The position numbers and the translations under genes are program-made. Below are positions 56,645 to 64,000 of a DNA stretch of 64,000 nucleotides, piece by piece (positions within the stretch are counted from its first letter, which is position 1; each line of letters opens with the position of its first letter). Origin of the DNA: Altererythrobacter aquiaggeris (GTDB lineage: Bacteria > Pseudomonadota > Alphaproteobacteria > Sphingomonadales > Sphingomonadaceae); contig NZ_JBANRL010000001.1 in assembly GCF_037154015.1 (NCBI RefSeq), positions 1,178,001-1,242,000 on the forward strand, given 5' to 3'. The notes under the pieces were generated by a model, which saw nothing but the letters and a program-made list of their open reading frames with translations, searched no databases and had not been told where the DNA came from.

Positions 56645-58113
56645 TATGCGACTTTGTTTACAGGAAATGGTAATTGCGCGGGACTGTCGTCACCCGCGTG
56701 ATCGGTCAGGCTGGTGGGATATTCGCCGGTGAAACAGGCGTCGCAATATTTCGGTTGCGCGCTATCGCGTTCGATACCGCTTACTGCGCGATAAAGCCCG
56801 TCTATGGAGACAAATGCGAGGCTGTCCGCCTTGATGAATTGCTGCATCGCCTGCAATTCCATCCGCGCGGCAAGCAGTTTTGAGCGTTCGGGCGTGTCGA
56901 CACCATAAAAGCAGCTATGCGCGGTGGGCGGGCTGGCCACGCGGAAATGGACTTCGGTGGCGCCCGCTTCGCGCATCATTTCGACGATCTTGAGGCTGGT
57001 TGTCCCGCGCACGATCGAATCGTCTATCAAAACGATCCGCTTGCCGGCGACCAGCCCGCGATTGGCATTGTGTTTGCGTTTCACACCTGAATGGCGCGCG
57101 CTGTCCGATGGCTGGATAAATGTGCGCCCGACATAGTGCGAGCGAATAATCCCCAGTTCAAACGGTACGCCCGATTGCTGGGCATAACCGATTGCAGCGG
57201 GAACCCCGCTGTCGGGCACGGGAACGACCAGATCGACATCGACATGGTTTTCAATCGCCAGCTGCATTCCGATAGCCTTGCGCGCTTCGTAAACCGAGCG
57301 GCCATCGAAAATCGAATCCGGCCGGCTGAAATAGACGTGTTCGAAAATGCACGGGCGCGGTTTGTGATTGCCGAATGGCCGGTGGACCGAAACATTGCCC
57401 TGATGATTGACCTGGATCAGTTCGCCGGGCTCCACCTGCCGTTCGAATTTCGCGCCCACCACATCCAGCGCCACCGTCTCGCTTGCAAAAATAACCGTCT
57501 CGCCGATCCGGCCCATCACCAGCGGGCGGATGCCCAGCGGATCGCGGCAGGCAATCATGCCTTCCTTGGTCATGCACACCAGAGAATATGCGCCTTCGAC
57601 CATCCGCAATGCATCCACGAACCGGTCGAGCAAAGTCGGATAACGGCTGGTGGCGACAAGGTGGATGATGACCTCGGTGTCGGAGGTTGACTGGAAGATT
57701 GCACCGCGCCGGACCAGATCATCGCGCAGGTGCCGCGCGTTGGAGATATTTCCGTTATGCGCGATTGCAAAACCGCCAGCGGCCAGATCGGCATACAGCG
57801 GCTGGACATTACGCAGGCCCGCGCCGCCGGTGGTCGAATATCTGACATGACCGGCTGCCATATTGCCGGGCAATACACCGAGCGCTTCGGACGTGGAGAA
57901 ATTATCCGCGACATGGCCGGTGCCGCGCAGCGAATGGAATTCCTCACCGTCATAGCTGGTAATCCCGGCAGCTTCCTGCCCGCGGTGCTGCAAGGCATGG
58001 AGGCCCAGCGCGGTAACCGCAGATGCATCGACCGCATTGATTGCGCCGAACACGCCGCATTCTTCGCGGAGCTTGTCGCCATGCAAATCGAGTAATGGAT
58101 TGGTGAGGTTCAT
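56644..58113 (-). CDS. purF: Amidophosphoribosyltransferase
   Basis: A 489-residue enzyme for the first step of purine synthesis. The ATG at 58113 leaves an 18-residue propeptide before the N-terminal nucleophile Cys19 in REECGVFG. The PRPP loop is VLIDDSIVRGTT. Cysteines in KPRPCIFEH, TAHSCFYG and KYCDACFTGEYP match the four that hold the [4Fe-4S] cluster in the Bacillus-type enzyme, so this is the iron-sulfur form with a processed propeptide. A longer frame upstream to 58251 reads as random sequence. Confidence 0.95.
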   Translation of the reverse strand: MNLTNPLLDLHGDKLREECGVFGAINAVDASAVTALGLHALQHRGQEAAGITSYDGEEFHSLRGTGHVADNFSTSEALGVLPGNMAAGHVRYSTTGGAGLRNVQPLYADLAAGGFAIAHNGNISNARHLRDDLVRRGAIFQSTSDTEVIIHLVATSRYPTLLDRFVDALRMVEGAYSLVCMTKEGMIACRDPLGIRPLVMGRIGETVIFASETVALDVVGAKFERQVEPGELIQVNHQGNVSVHRPFGNHKPRPCIFEHVYFSRPDSIFDGRSVYEARKAIGMQLAIENHVDVDLVVPVPDSGVPAAIGYAQQSGVPFELGIIRSHYVGRTFIQPSDSARHSGVKRKHNANRGLVAGKRIVLIDDSIVRGTTSLKIVEMMREAGATEVHFRVASPPTAHSCFYGVDTPERSKLLAARMELQAMQQFIKADSLAFVSIDGLYRAVSGIERDSAQPKYCDACFTGEYPTSLTDHAGDDSPAQLPFPVNKVA

Positions 58114-58312
58114 TTTGGTCCGCCGCAAGCCAGATTGACCTTGCGCGACCAATGGCGATGTTACGGCTTCATTACAAGGCCGGATTACCCGGCCGGTGAC
58201 ACTATTGCGGACCAAATCGCAATCTGCGTCCGGTGGCACCACCAATTTCATTGCACCTTCACATTGGCCCGCCTAAGCCGCTCCGACATATGAACAAGCG
58301 AAGTACAGCAGT

Positions 58313-59554
58313 TTGATCCTCTCTCCTTTTGAATGGACCATCGCCAAACGGTATATGATGCCGGGGAAGGGCGAAGCCTTTATTGCGCTGGTCGCGGGTA
58401 TATCCGTGGGCGTCGTCATGCTCAGCGTTGCGTTGCTTATCGTGGTGATGAGCGTCATGAACGGGTTCCGCGCGGAATTGCTCGACAAGATCGTGGGGCT
58501 GAACGGCCATGCGATTGTCCAGGCCTATGGCGGCAGGCTGGATGACTGGCAAAGCGTGCTGAAAAATGTGCGCGAGACAGAAGGCGTTGTCAGCGCCTCG
58601 CCGCTGATCGAACAGCCGCTGCTGGCCAGTTTCAATGGCCGCGTCGAAGCAATTCTGGTGCGCGGCAACACGCAAGGCGACATCAACAAACTGCAAGATA
58701 AAGTCATTCTGGGCCAGCTTGCGCCGCTCAGGGCGGGCGCGAACAAGGTCGCGATCGGCGCGCGGCTAGCGGAAAACCTGGGTGCGCGGATCGGCGATAC
58801 GGTCACCATCATCAATCCGCAGGGCCGTTCGACACCGTTCGGCACCGTGCCGCGCCAGATCGGTTACGAGGTTACGGCCTTGTTCGAAACCGGGATTTAC
58901 GATTACGACCAGGCATTTGTCGTCATGCCGATGGCTGATGCGCAAACGCTGCTGCTTATTGGCGATACGGTCGGAATGATCGAGGTGAAGACCACCGATC
59001 CGGACGAGGTCGAGACGATCATGGCGCCGCTGCAGGAAATGCTTGCGGGCCGCGCGGTCGTGAATGACTGGAAGACGATCAATTCCAGCCTGTTCGAAGC
59101 GCTTGAAGTCGAGCGCGTGGCGATGTTTTTCGCGCTTTCGATGATCGTGATTGTTGCTGCTTTCAACATTCTGTCATCGCTTGTGATGCTGGTGCGCGCA
59201 AAAACGCGCGATATTGCGATCATGCGAACGATGGGCGCCACGCGCCGCAGCTTGTTGAAGATTTTCGTGACCACCGGCGTCATGGTTGGCGCTTTTGGCA
59301 CGTTAAGCGGTTTGGCGCTGGGCTTCCTGATCCTGTATTTCAGACAAAGTATCGTGCGCGGTATCGAATTCATCACCGGCCAGAATTTATGGGACCCGTC
59401 GATCCGGTTCCTGTCGGAACTGCCTTCCAAAACCGATCCTTCCGAAGTGCTGGGCATTTGTGTGCTGGCGATGGGCCTCAGTTTTCTCGCAACGCTGTAT
59501 CCCGCGCTGAAGGCGGCCAACACCGATCCCGTACAGGTGCTTCGCTATGAGTGA
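58313..59554 (+). CDS. Lipoprotein-releasing ABC transporter permease (LolC/LolE type)
   Basis: A 413-residue permease of the Lol system that extracts lipoproteins from the inner membrane. An N-terminal [49 protein letters not shown] start, one TM at the N-terminus, a periplasmic domain, and three C-terminal TMs ([26 protein letters not shown] coupling region). Only one permease gene is present, as is common in alphaproteobacteria (homodimeric, LolF-like). The start appears to be the TTG at 58313. It overlaps lolD by 8 bp. Confidence 0.92.
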   Translation: MILSPFEWTIAKRYMMPGKGEAFIALVAGISVGVVMLSVALLIVVMSVMNGFRAELLDKIVGLNGHAIVQAYGGRLDDWQSVLKNVRETEGVVSASPLIEQPLLASFNGRVEAILVRGNTQGDINKLQDKVILGQLAPLRAGANKVAIGARLAENLGARIGDTVTIINPQGRSTPFGTVPRQIGYEVTALFETGIYDYDQAFVVMPMADAQTLLLIGDTVGMIEVKTTDPDEVETIMAPLQEMLAGRAVVNDWKTINSSLFEALEVERVAMFFALSMIVIVAAFNILSSLVMLVRAKTRDIAIMRTMGATRRSLLKIFVTTGVMVGAFGTLSGLALGFLILYFRQSIVRGIEFITGQNLWDPSIRFLSELPSKTDPSEVLGICVLAMGLSFLATLYPALKAANTDPVQVLRYE

Positions 59555-60221
59555 TCCGGTGGTTCGTCTGACAAAGCTGACCCGAAGTTTCGAACAGGGC
59601 GGTGTGCGGATCGATGTCCTTCGCGGCGTCGATCTGGCAATCCGGCCCGGCGAGATTGTCGCGCTTGTCGGCCCGTCCGGTTCGGGCAAATCGACTTTGC
59701 TACAAGCTGTCGGACTGCTCGAAGGCGGTTTTGGCGGCAAGATCGAGATCGCCGGTACCGATGCCAGCGGTCTGTCCGGCGATGCGCGCAGCCGGTTGCG
59801 GCGCGACCATCTGGGCTTTGTCTATCAATTCCACCATTTGCTGCCCGATTTCAGCGCGCAGGAAAACGTCATCCTGCCGCAAATGGTGGCCGATGTTTCG
59901 CGCGCCAATGCCGAAGTGCGGGCGGATGAATTGCTGACGGGCCTCGGGCTTGGCAAGCGCCTGACACACCGGCCCAGCCAGCTATCGGGCGGCGAACAGC
60001 AACGCGTCGCGGTGGCGCGCGCGCTGGCCAACCATCCCGCGCTGGTGCTGGCCGATGAACCGACAGGCAACCTCGACGAAGCGACTGCCGACCGGGTGCT
60101 TGAGGAATTTCTCCGGCTGGTAAGGGGCGAAGGCAGCGCCGCACTGGTCGCCACGCATAACGAACGCCTTGCCGCCAGAATGGACCGCGTTGTGCGTTTG
60201 CATGACGGCGTGCTTGGATAG
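59547..60221 (+). CDS. lolD: Lipoprotein-releasing ABC transporter ATPase
   Basis: A 224-residue ABC ATPase: Walker [10 protein letters not shown] (42-50), a Q-loop [15 protein letters not shown], the signature [15 protein letters not shown], Walker [12 protein letters not shown] and H-loop ATHNE. Directly coupled to the permease gene. Confidence 0.95.
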   Translation: MSDPVVRLTKLTRSFEQGGVRIDVLRGVDLAIRPGEIVALVGPSGSGKSTLLQAVGLLEGGFGGKIEIAGTDASGLSGDARSRLRRDHLGFVYQFHHLLPDFSAQENVILPQMVADVSRANAEVRADELLTGLGLGKRLTHRPSQLSGGEQQRVAVARALANHPALVLADEPTGNLDEATADRVLEEFLRLVRGEGSAALVATHNERLAARMDRVVRLHDGVLG

Positions 60222-60274
60222 CCAGCCTATGCGCTGCGTGCTAATGTGCGCGTGCGATACCGGAAGGAAGTCTG

Positions 60275-60754
60275 ATGACCACGATTGCCGATTTCAAAGC
60301 GACACAGCCGGACGGCAGCACAATCGATTTGTCCGACAAGCAGGGTAAGGTTTTGCTGGTGGTCAACACCGCCAGCCAATGCGGCTTCACGCCGCAATAT
60401 GAAGGGCTGGAGAAACTGCACCGCGAACTGGCGGACAAGGGTTTCGAAGTTATCGCATTTCCCTGCAACCAGTTCGGCGCGCAGGAACCGGGTAATGCCG
60501 AAGAAATTGCCAGTTTCTGCAGCTTGAAATATGATGTGACCTTCCCCCTGATGGAAAAAGTCGATGTCAACGGCGCGGATGCAGATCCGCTGTTCGACTG
60601 GATGAAGAAAGAAGCGCCCGGACTGATGGGTTCGCGCCGGATCAAGTGGAACTTCACCAAATTCCTGATCGACCGCGATGGCAAGGTCGTGCGGCGTTAT
60701 GCGCCGACCGACACCCCGCAATCGATCCGCCGCGATATCGAAAAACTGCTCTGA
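60275..60754 (+). CDS. Glutathione peroxidase family protein
   Basis: A 159-residue thiol peroxidase. Cys36 in NTASQCGFTPQYEGL is the peroxidatic residue (cysteine, not selenocysteine); FPCNQFGAQEPG and the WNFTKF motif complete the family pattern. A second Cys in FPCNQF could resolve with thioredoxin. Reduces peroxides. Followed by dnaE after a 66-bp gap. Confidence 0.93.
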   Translation: MTTIADFKATQPDGSTIDLSDKQGKVLLVVNTASQCGFTPQYEGLEKLHRELADKGFEVIAFPCNQFGAQEPGNAEEIASFCSLKYDVTFPLMEKVDVNGADADPLFDWMKKEAPGLMGSRRIKWNFTKFLIDRDGKVVRRYAPTDTPQSIRRDIEKLL

Positions 60755-60772
60755 TCCGGTAATGTGCAAAAC

Positions 60773-60785
60773 GGGGCTACGCCCC
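60773..60785 (+). terminator. Short GC hairpin between the peroxidase and dnaE
   Basis: GGGGC (60773-60777), TAC, GCCCC (60781-60785). A 5-bp stem with a 3-base loop and little T-run after it. It may only slow transcription. Confidence 0.3.
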
Positions 60786-60820
60786 CTTCCAACGCGCGGC
60801 AAATAGCCTAGTTTCAGACC

Positions 60821-63800
60821 ATGGCCCACACCCCGTTCGTCCCTTTGCGAATTCTTTCGTCCTATTCGCTGCTTGAAGGGGCGATAGATCCCAAGGCAAT
60901 CGCGAAACTGGCCAAGGATCGCGGATTTCCGGCAATCGCAATCTGCGACCGCAACGGGCTTTACGGGGCAGTCGCCTTTGCCGGCGCTTGCATGGCCGAA
61001 GGCATCCAGCCAATCATCGGGACGTTGCTGGGCGTGTGCCGCGGCGACAGCGAAAACACGATCGATTATCTGCCGCTTTATGCGCAAGACGAGCAGGGTT
61101 ACGAAAATCTGTGCCACCTCGTCAGCGAAGCGCATCTGGCGCGCCCTCCGCAGCTTGACCCGCATGTTTCGCTGGAAGCGTTGGAAGGATATACGAAAGG
61201 TCTGATTGCGCTCACGGGTGCGCGCGAGGGGGCAATCGAACGTTTACTGGCTGACGGGAAACACGACCGGGCCGAAATCTACTGCGAACAACTGGAAGCG
61301 TTGTTTCCGGGCCGGCTATATGTCGAAATGTCGCGCCTGCGCCAAACGCAGGAATGCCAAACCGATACCGCACTGATCGAACTTGCCTATGCGCGCGATC
61401 TGCCGCTGGTCGCCACCAACCCGGCAAATTATGCCGATCCGCATTTCCATTCCGCGCATGATGCGATGTTATGCATCGCCAATTCCACGCACATCGACGC
61501 TGCGGAGCGGCCGCGTTCGAGCCCCGAAGCTTTCGTGAAATCCGTGCGGATGATGGAAGAATTGTTCGCCGATCTGCCCGAAGCCATCCAGAACACGCTG
61601 GTGATTGCCCGGCGCTGCGCCTTTGCGCCGCCAAATCGCGATCCGATCCTGCCCAGTCTTGCCGGCGATCTGAAGGCTGAAGCCAGCGCGCTGGCCGACG
61701 ATGCGCGCAAGGGACTTGAAAAACGGCTCGCCCCGTATGGCGGGATGTCGGCTGCCGAGCGCAAGATTTATGACGACCGGCTTGAATTCGAAGTCGAAGT
61801 TATCGTCAAAATGGGATTCCCCGGATATTTCCTGATCGTTGCCGATTTTATCAAATGGGCCAAGGATAATGGCATCCCGGTTGGCCCGGGGCGCGGCTCC
61901 GGCGCGGGATCGCTGGTGGCATGGTCGCTGACGATTACCGATCTGGATCCGATCAAACTCGGTCTGCTGTTCGAACGGTTCCTGAACCCCGAACGCGTGT
62001 CGATGCCCGATTTCGATATCGATTTCTGCGAAACGCGGCGCGGCGAGGTTATCCGCTATGTCCAGCAGAAATACGGTAGCGATCATGTCGCGCAAATCAT
62101 CACTTTCGGTAAGATGAAGGCCCGCGCCGTGCTGCGCGATACGGGCCGCATTCTGCAGATGAGCTACAATCATGTGGACCGGCTTTGCAAGATGATCCCC
62201 AATCATCCGACCGATCCGTGGACTTTGCCGCGCGCGCTGAACGGCGCTGCCGAATTCAGGAATGAATATACATCGTCCGCAGATGTGAAGCGTCTGGTCG
62301 ATCTGGCGATGCAACTGGAGGGTTTGCCGCGCAACAGTTCGACCCATGCGGCGGGTGTGGTGATCGGCGACCGTCCGCTGGCGCAGCTTGTGCCACTATA
62401 CCGCGATCCGCGTTCGGATATGCCGGTGACGCAATTCGACATGAAACACGTCGAAAGCAGCGGGCTCGTCAAATTCGATTTCCTCGGTCTGAAAACGCTT
62501 TCCGTCCTGCGCAAGGCGCTCGATCTGCTGGAAGCGCGGGGCATCGAACTCGATCTTGATACGCTCGCCTGGGACGATGCAAAGGTCTATGACCTGCTCA
62601 AATCGGGCAATACCGTGGGTGTGTTCCAGCTGGAATCAGAAGGAATGCGCCGCACGCTGACGGCGGTAAAACCGACAAAATTCGAAGATATTATCGCGCT
62701 GGTATCGCTCTACCGGCCGGGCCCGATGGATAATATCCCGCTGTTCGGCCAGCGCAAAAGCGGTGAAGTGCCGATCGAATATCCGCATCCCAAACTCGAA
62801 GGCATCCTGTCGGAAACATACGGCATTTTCGTCTATCAGGAACAGGTGATGCAGGCGGCGCAGATCCTCGCGGGATATTCGCTGGGCGATGCCGATTTGC
62901 TGCGCCGCGCGATGGGCAAGAAAGTGCAGTCTGAAATGGATGCGCAGCGCCAGCGCTTCGTCGATGGGTGTCTGGAAAATTCCGCTATCGAGAAAGCCAA
63001 GGCCAACGAGCTGTTCGATTTGATCGACAAATTTGCCGGCTATGGCTTCAACAAATCGCACGCCGCCGCATATGCGCTGCTGGCGTATCAGACCGCCTGG
63101 CTCAAGACGCACTACCCGCACGAATTTTATGCTGCTGCGATGTGTTTCGAGATGCATCAATCGGAAAAGCTGGCGATATTCGTCGATGATATGCGCCGCG
63201 CCGGCTACGAGCTTGCGGGGCCCGACATCAACCGATCGGTAGCAGAATTTACCGTCGAGCGAACCGATGAAAGTTTCGCCGTCCGCTATGGTCTGGCCGG
63301 ACTGCGTAACGTCGGCGAAAAAGCGATGGAAGCCATCGTTACCGAACGCGATGCTCATGGCGAGTTCGAAAATCTGCAACAGATGTTCGAACGGCTTCCG
63401 CAGGGGTCGATGAACCGGCGGCAGCTTGAATCGCTGGCTGCATCGGGCGCATTGGACGCGCTGGAGCCCAACCGCGCCGCTTTGGTCGCCAATGCCGATA
63501 TGCTGATTGCGATAGCTGACGCGGCGCAGCGTGAACGGTCCAGCGGTCAGGGCGGCCTGTTTGGCGGTGACGACCATAGCGCGCCGGAGCTGAGGCTGAG
63601 CCCGACCGATGAATGGACCCGGTCGGAGCGGATGGCGGCCGAACGCGAGACATTCGGGTTTTATTTTGCCGCGCATCCGGTCACCCAGTTCAAGGAAGTC
63701 GCATCCGCCAACGGGGCCCGGTCTTACGCCAGCATAATGGAATCGGGTGTGCCGGGCGGCGGCAGGCAAGCTGCAGTCATGGCGGCGATGGTCGAATCGG

Positions 63801-64000
63801 TGAACCGCGGAAAAACGCGCCGCGGCAAGGATTTCGTGCGTGCGGACTTCTCCGATCCCTCGGGCCAGTTCAGCGCCGCGTGTTTCGAAGAAGCTCTGGT
63901 CGAACCGATGCAGCGCTGGGCCAAAGATGGCACCACGCTGCTCATCCAGGTCGAACTGGATTCGCCCAGTCCGGACGAACCGCCGCGCATTACCATTCGC
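60821..64000 (+). CDS. dnaE: DNA polymerase III alpha subunit (3' end outside window)
   Basis: The frame stays open from the ATG at 60821 to the window end, 1060 codons of an expected ~1150-1170. The PHP domain lies at the N-terminus, then the polymerase core with PDFDIDFCETRR (two catalytic Asp) and VKFDFLGLKTL (the third). GPGRGSGAGSLVAW, FVYQEQVM and GYGFNKSHAAAYALLAYQTAWLK are also present, followed by an HhH region and the start of an OB domain. The PHP metal residues are degenerate: the usual HxH is replaced in RILSSYSLLEG, and CDRNGLYG lacks the usual His. It is a replicative alpha lacking PHP activity, as is normal in proteobacteria. Confidence 0.97.
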   Translation, partial: MAHTPFVPLRILSSYSLLEGAIDPKAIAKLAKDRGFPAIAICDRNGLYGAVAFAGACMAEGIQPIIGTLLGVCRGDSENTIDYLPLYAQDEQGYENLCHLVSEAHLARPPQLDPHVSLEALEGYTKGLIALTGAREGAIERLLADGKHDRAEIYCEQLEALFPGRLYVEMSRLRQTQECQTDTALIELAYARDLPLVATNPANYADPHFHSAHDAMLCIANSTHIDAAERPRSSPEAFVKSVRMMEELFADLPEAIQNTLVIARRCAFAPPNRDPILPSLAGDLKAEASALADDARKGLEKRLAPYGGMSAAERKIYDDRLEFEVEVIVKMGFPGYFLIVADFIKWAKDNGIPVGPGRGSGAGSLVAWSLTITDLDPIKLGLLFERFLNPERVSMPDFDIDFCETRRGEVIRYVQQKYGSDHVAQIITFGKMKARAVLRDTGRILQMSYNHVDRLCKMIPNHPTDPWTLPRALNGAAEFRNEYTSSADVKRLVDLAMQLEGLPRNSSTHAAGVVIGDRPLAQLVPLYRDPRSDMPVTQFDMKHVESSGLVKFDFLGLKTLSVLRKALDLLEARGIELDLDTLAWDDAKVYDLLKSGNTVGVFQLESEGMRRTLTAVKPTKFEDIIALVSLYRPGPMDNIPLFGQRKSGEVPIEYPHPKLEGILSETYGIFVYQEQVMQAAQILAGYSLGDADLLRRAMGKKVQSEMDAQRQRFVDGCLENSAIEKAKANELFDLIDKFAGYGFNKSHAAAYALLAYQTAWLKTHYPHEFYAAAMCFEMHQSEKLAIFVDDMRRAGYELAGPDINRSVAEFTVERTDESFAVRYGLAGLRNVGEKAMEAIVTERDAHGEFENLQQMFERLPQGSMNRRQLESLAASGALDALEPNRAALVANADMLIAIADAAQRERSSGQGGLFGGDDHSAPELRLSPTDEWTRSERMAAERETFGFYFAAHPVTQFKEVASANGARSYASIMESGVPGGGRQAAVMAAMVESVNRGKTRRGKDFVRADFSDPSGQFSAACFEEALVEPMQRWAKDGTTLLIQVELDSPSPDEPPRITIR

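Noticed and set aside
62636-63769. A 377-codon open frame antisense to dnaE
   Set aside because: Shadow of dnaE. dnaE itself has no stop in the window but is plainly the real gene.

Overview
The window reads as an ordinary chromosomal stretch of an aerobic alphaproteobacterium. It is most likely a member of Sphingomonadales, close to Erythrobacter or Altererythrobacter. The grounds are the GC-rich, gene-dense layout with short spacers, the style of the DnaE, FabG and LepA proteins, the succinate dehydrogenase order C-D-A, a PHA locus, many SDR enzymes, and small gene families familiar from that order. The taxonomic call is inference from protein character; no rRNA gene lies in the window. I recognised no tRNA, rRNA, CRISPR array or intact insertion sequence.

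Layout. 0-8.6 kb: the ribosomal operon rpsF-rpsR-rplI (minus), a DUF808 membrane protein, a divergent peptidoglycan-recycling pair (Mur/Mpl-type ligase and LD-carboxypeptidase), fabD-fabG, dnaN and a DUF2855 protein. 8.6-14.3 kb: one minus-strand unit of PHA synthase, PHA depolymerase, ferredoxin-NADP reductase and a D-aminoacylase-type amidohydrolase. 14.4-19.1 kb: a membrane GGDEF-EAL-PilZ protein and lepA. 19.1-23.4 kb: the only clearly accessory stretch. It holds an AT-richer cluster (membrane-anchored LuxR-type HTH protein, small helical protein, polytopic membrane protein, RadC-like JAB protein, winged-helix protein), then a hairpin-rich repeat element and a solitary phage terminase-small-subunit-like gene. 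23.5-32.3 kb: bamD, recN, a DUF559 nuclease-like gene behind an 88-bp palindromic element, ligA, a methyltransferase, and a minus operon SDR-prmA-DUF2459-DUF2061. 32.4-41.1 kb: sdhCDA without sdhB, a lipoprotein, a cyclophilin, a BlaI-M56 regulatory pair with two visible operators, creD and a YpfJ-type metallopeptidase. 41.2-64 kb: 3-hydroxybutyrate dehydrogenase, guaB, an RsmB-type methyltransferase, TPR protein, GST, rppH, esterase, korAB, DUF457, photolyase, a cyclopropane-fatty-acid-synthase-like gene with a serine hydrolase, PilZ, SDR, purF, lolCE-lolD, glutathione peroxidase and dnaE (3' end outside the window).

Functional links. PhaC, PhaZ and the distant 3-hydroxybutyrate dehydrogenase outline carbon storage and its mobilisation. 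LdcA and the Mpl-like ligase outline recycling of the murein peptide. KorAB and the FprA-type reductase both depend on ferredoxin. Envelope biogenesis recurs (BamD, LolCE/LolD, BlaI/M56, CreD, Cfa). Many gene pairs overlap by 1-8 bp (TAATG, ATGA, GTGA junctions), implying translational coupling.

The parts most worth a second look are the 19.1-22.1 kb cluster, the structured element at 22.4-22.7 kb, the palindrome joined to the DUF559 gene at 26.1 kb, the SDH operon without sdhB, the paired BlaI operators, and the Pseudomonas-like (class II type) PHA synthase active site.
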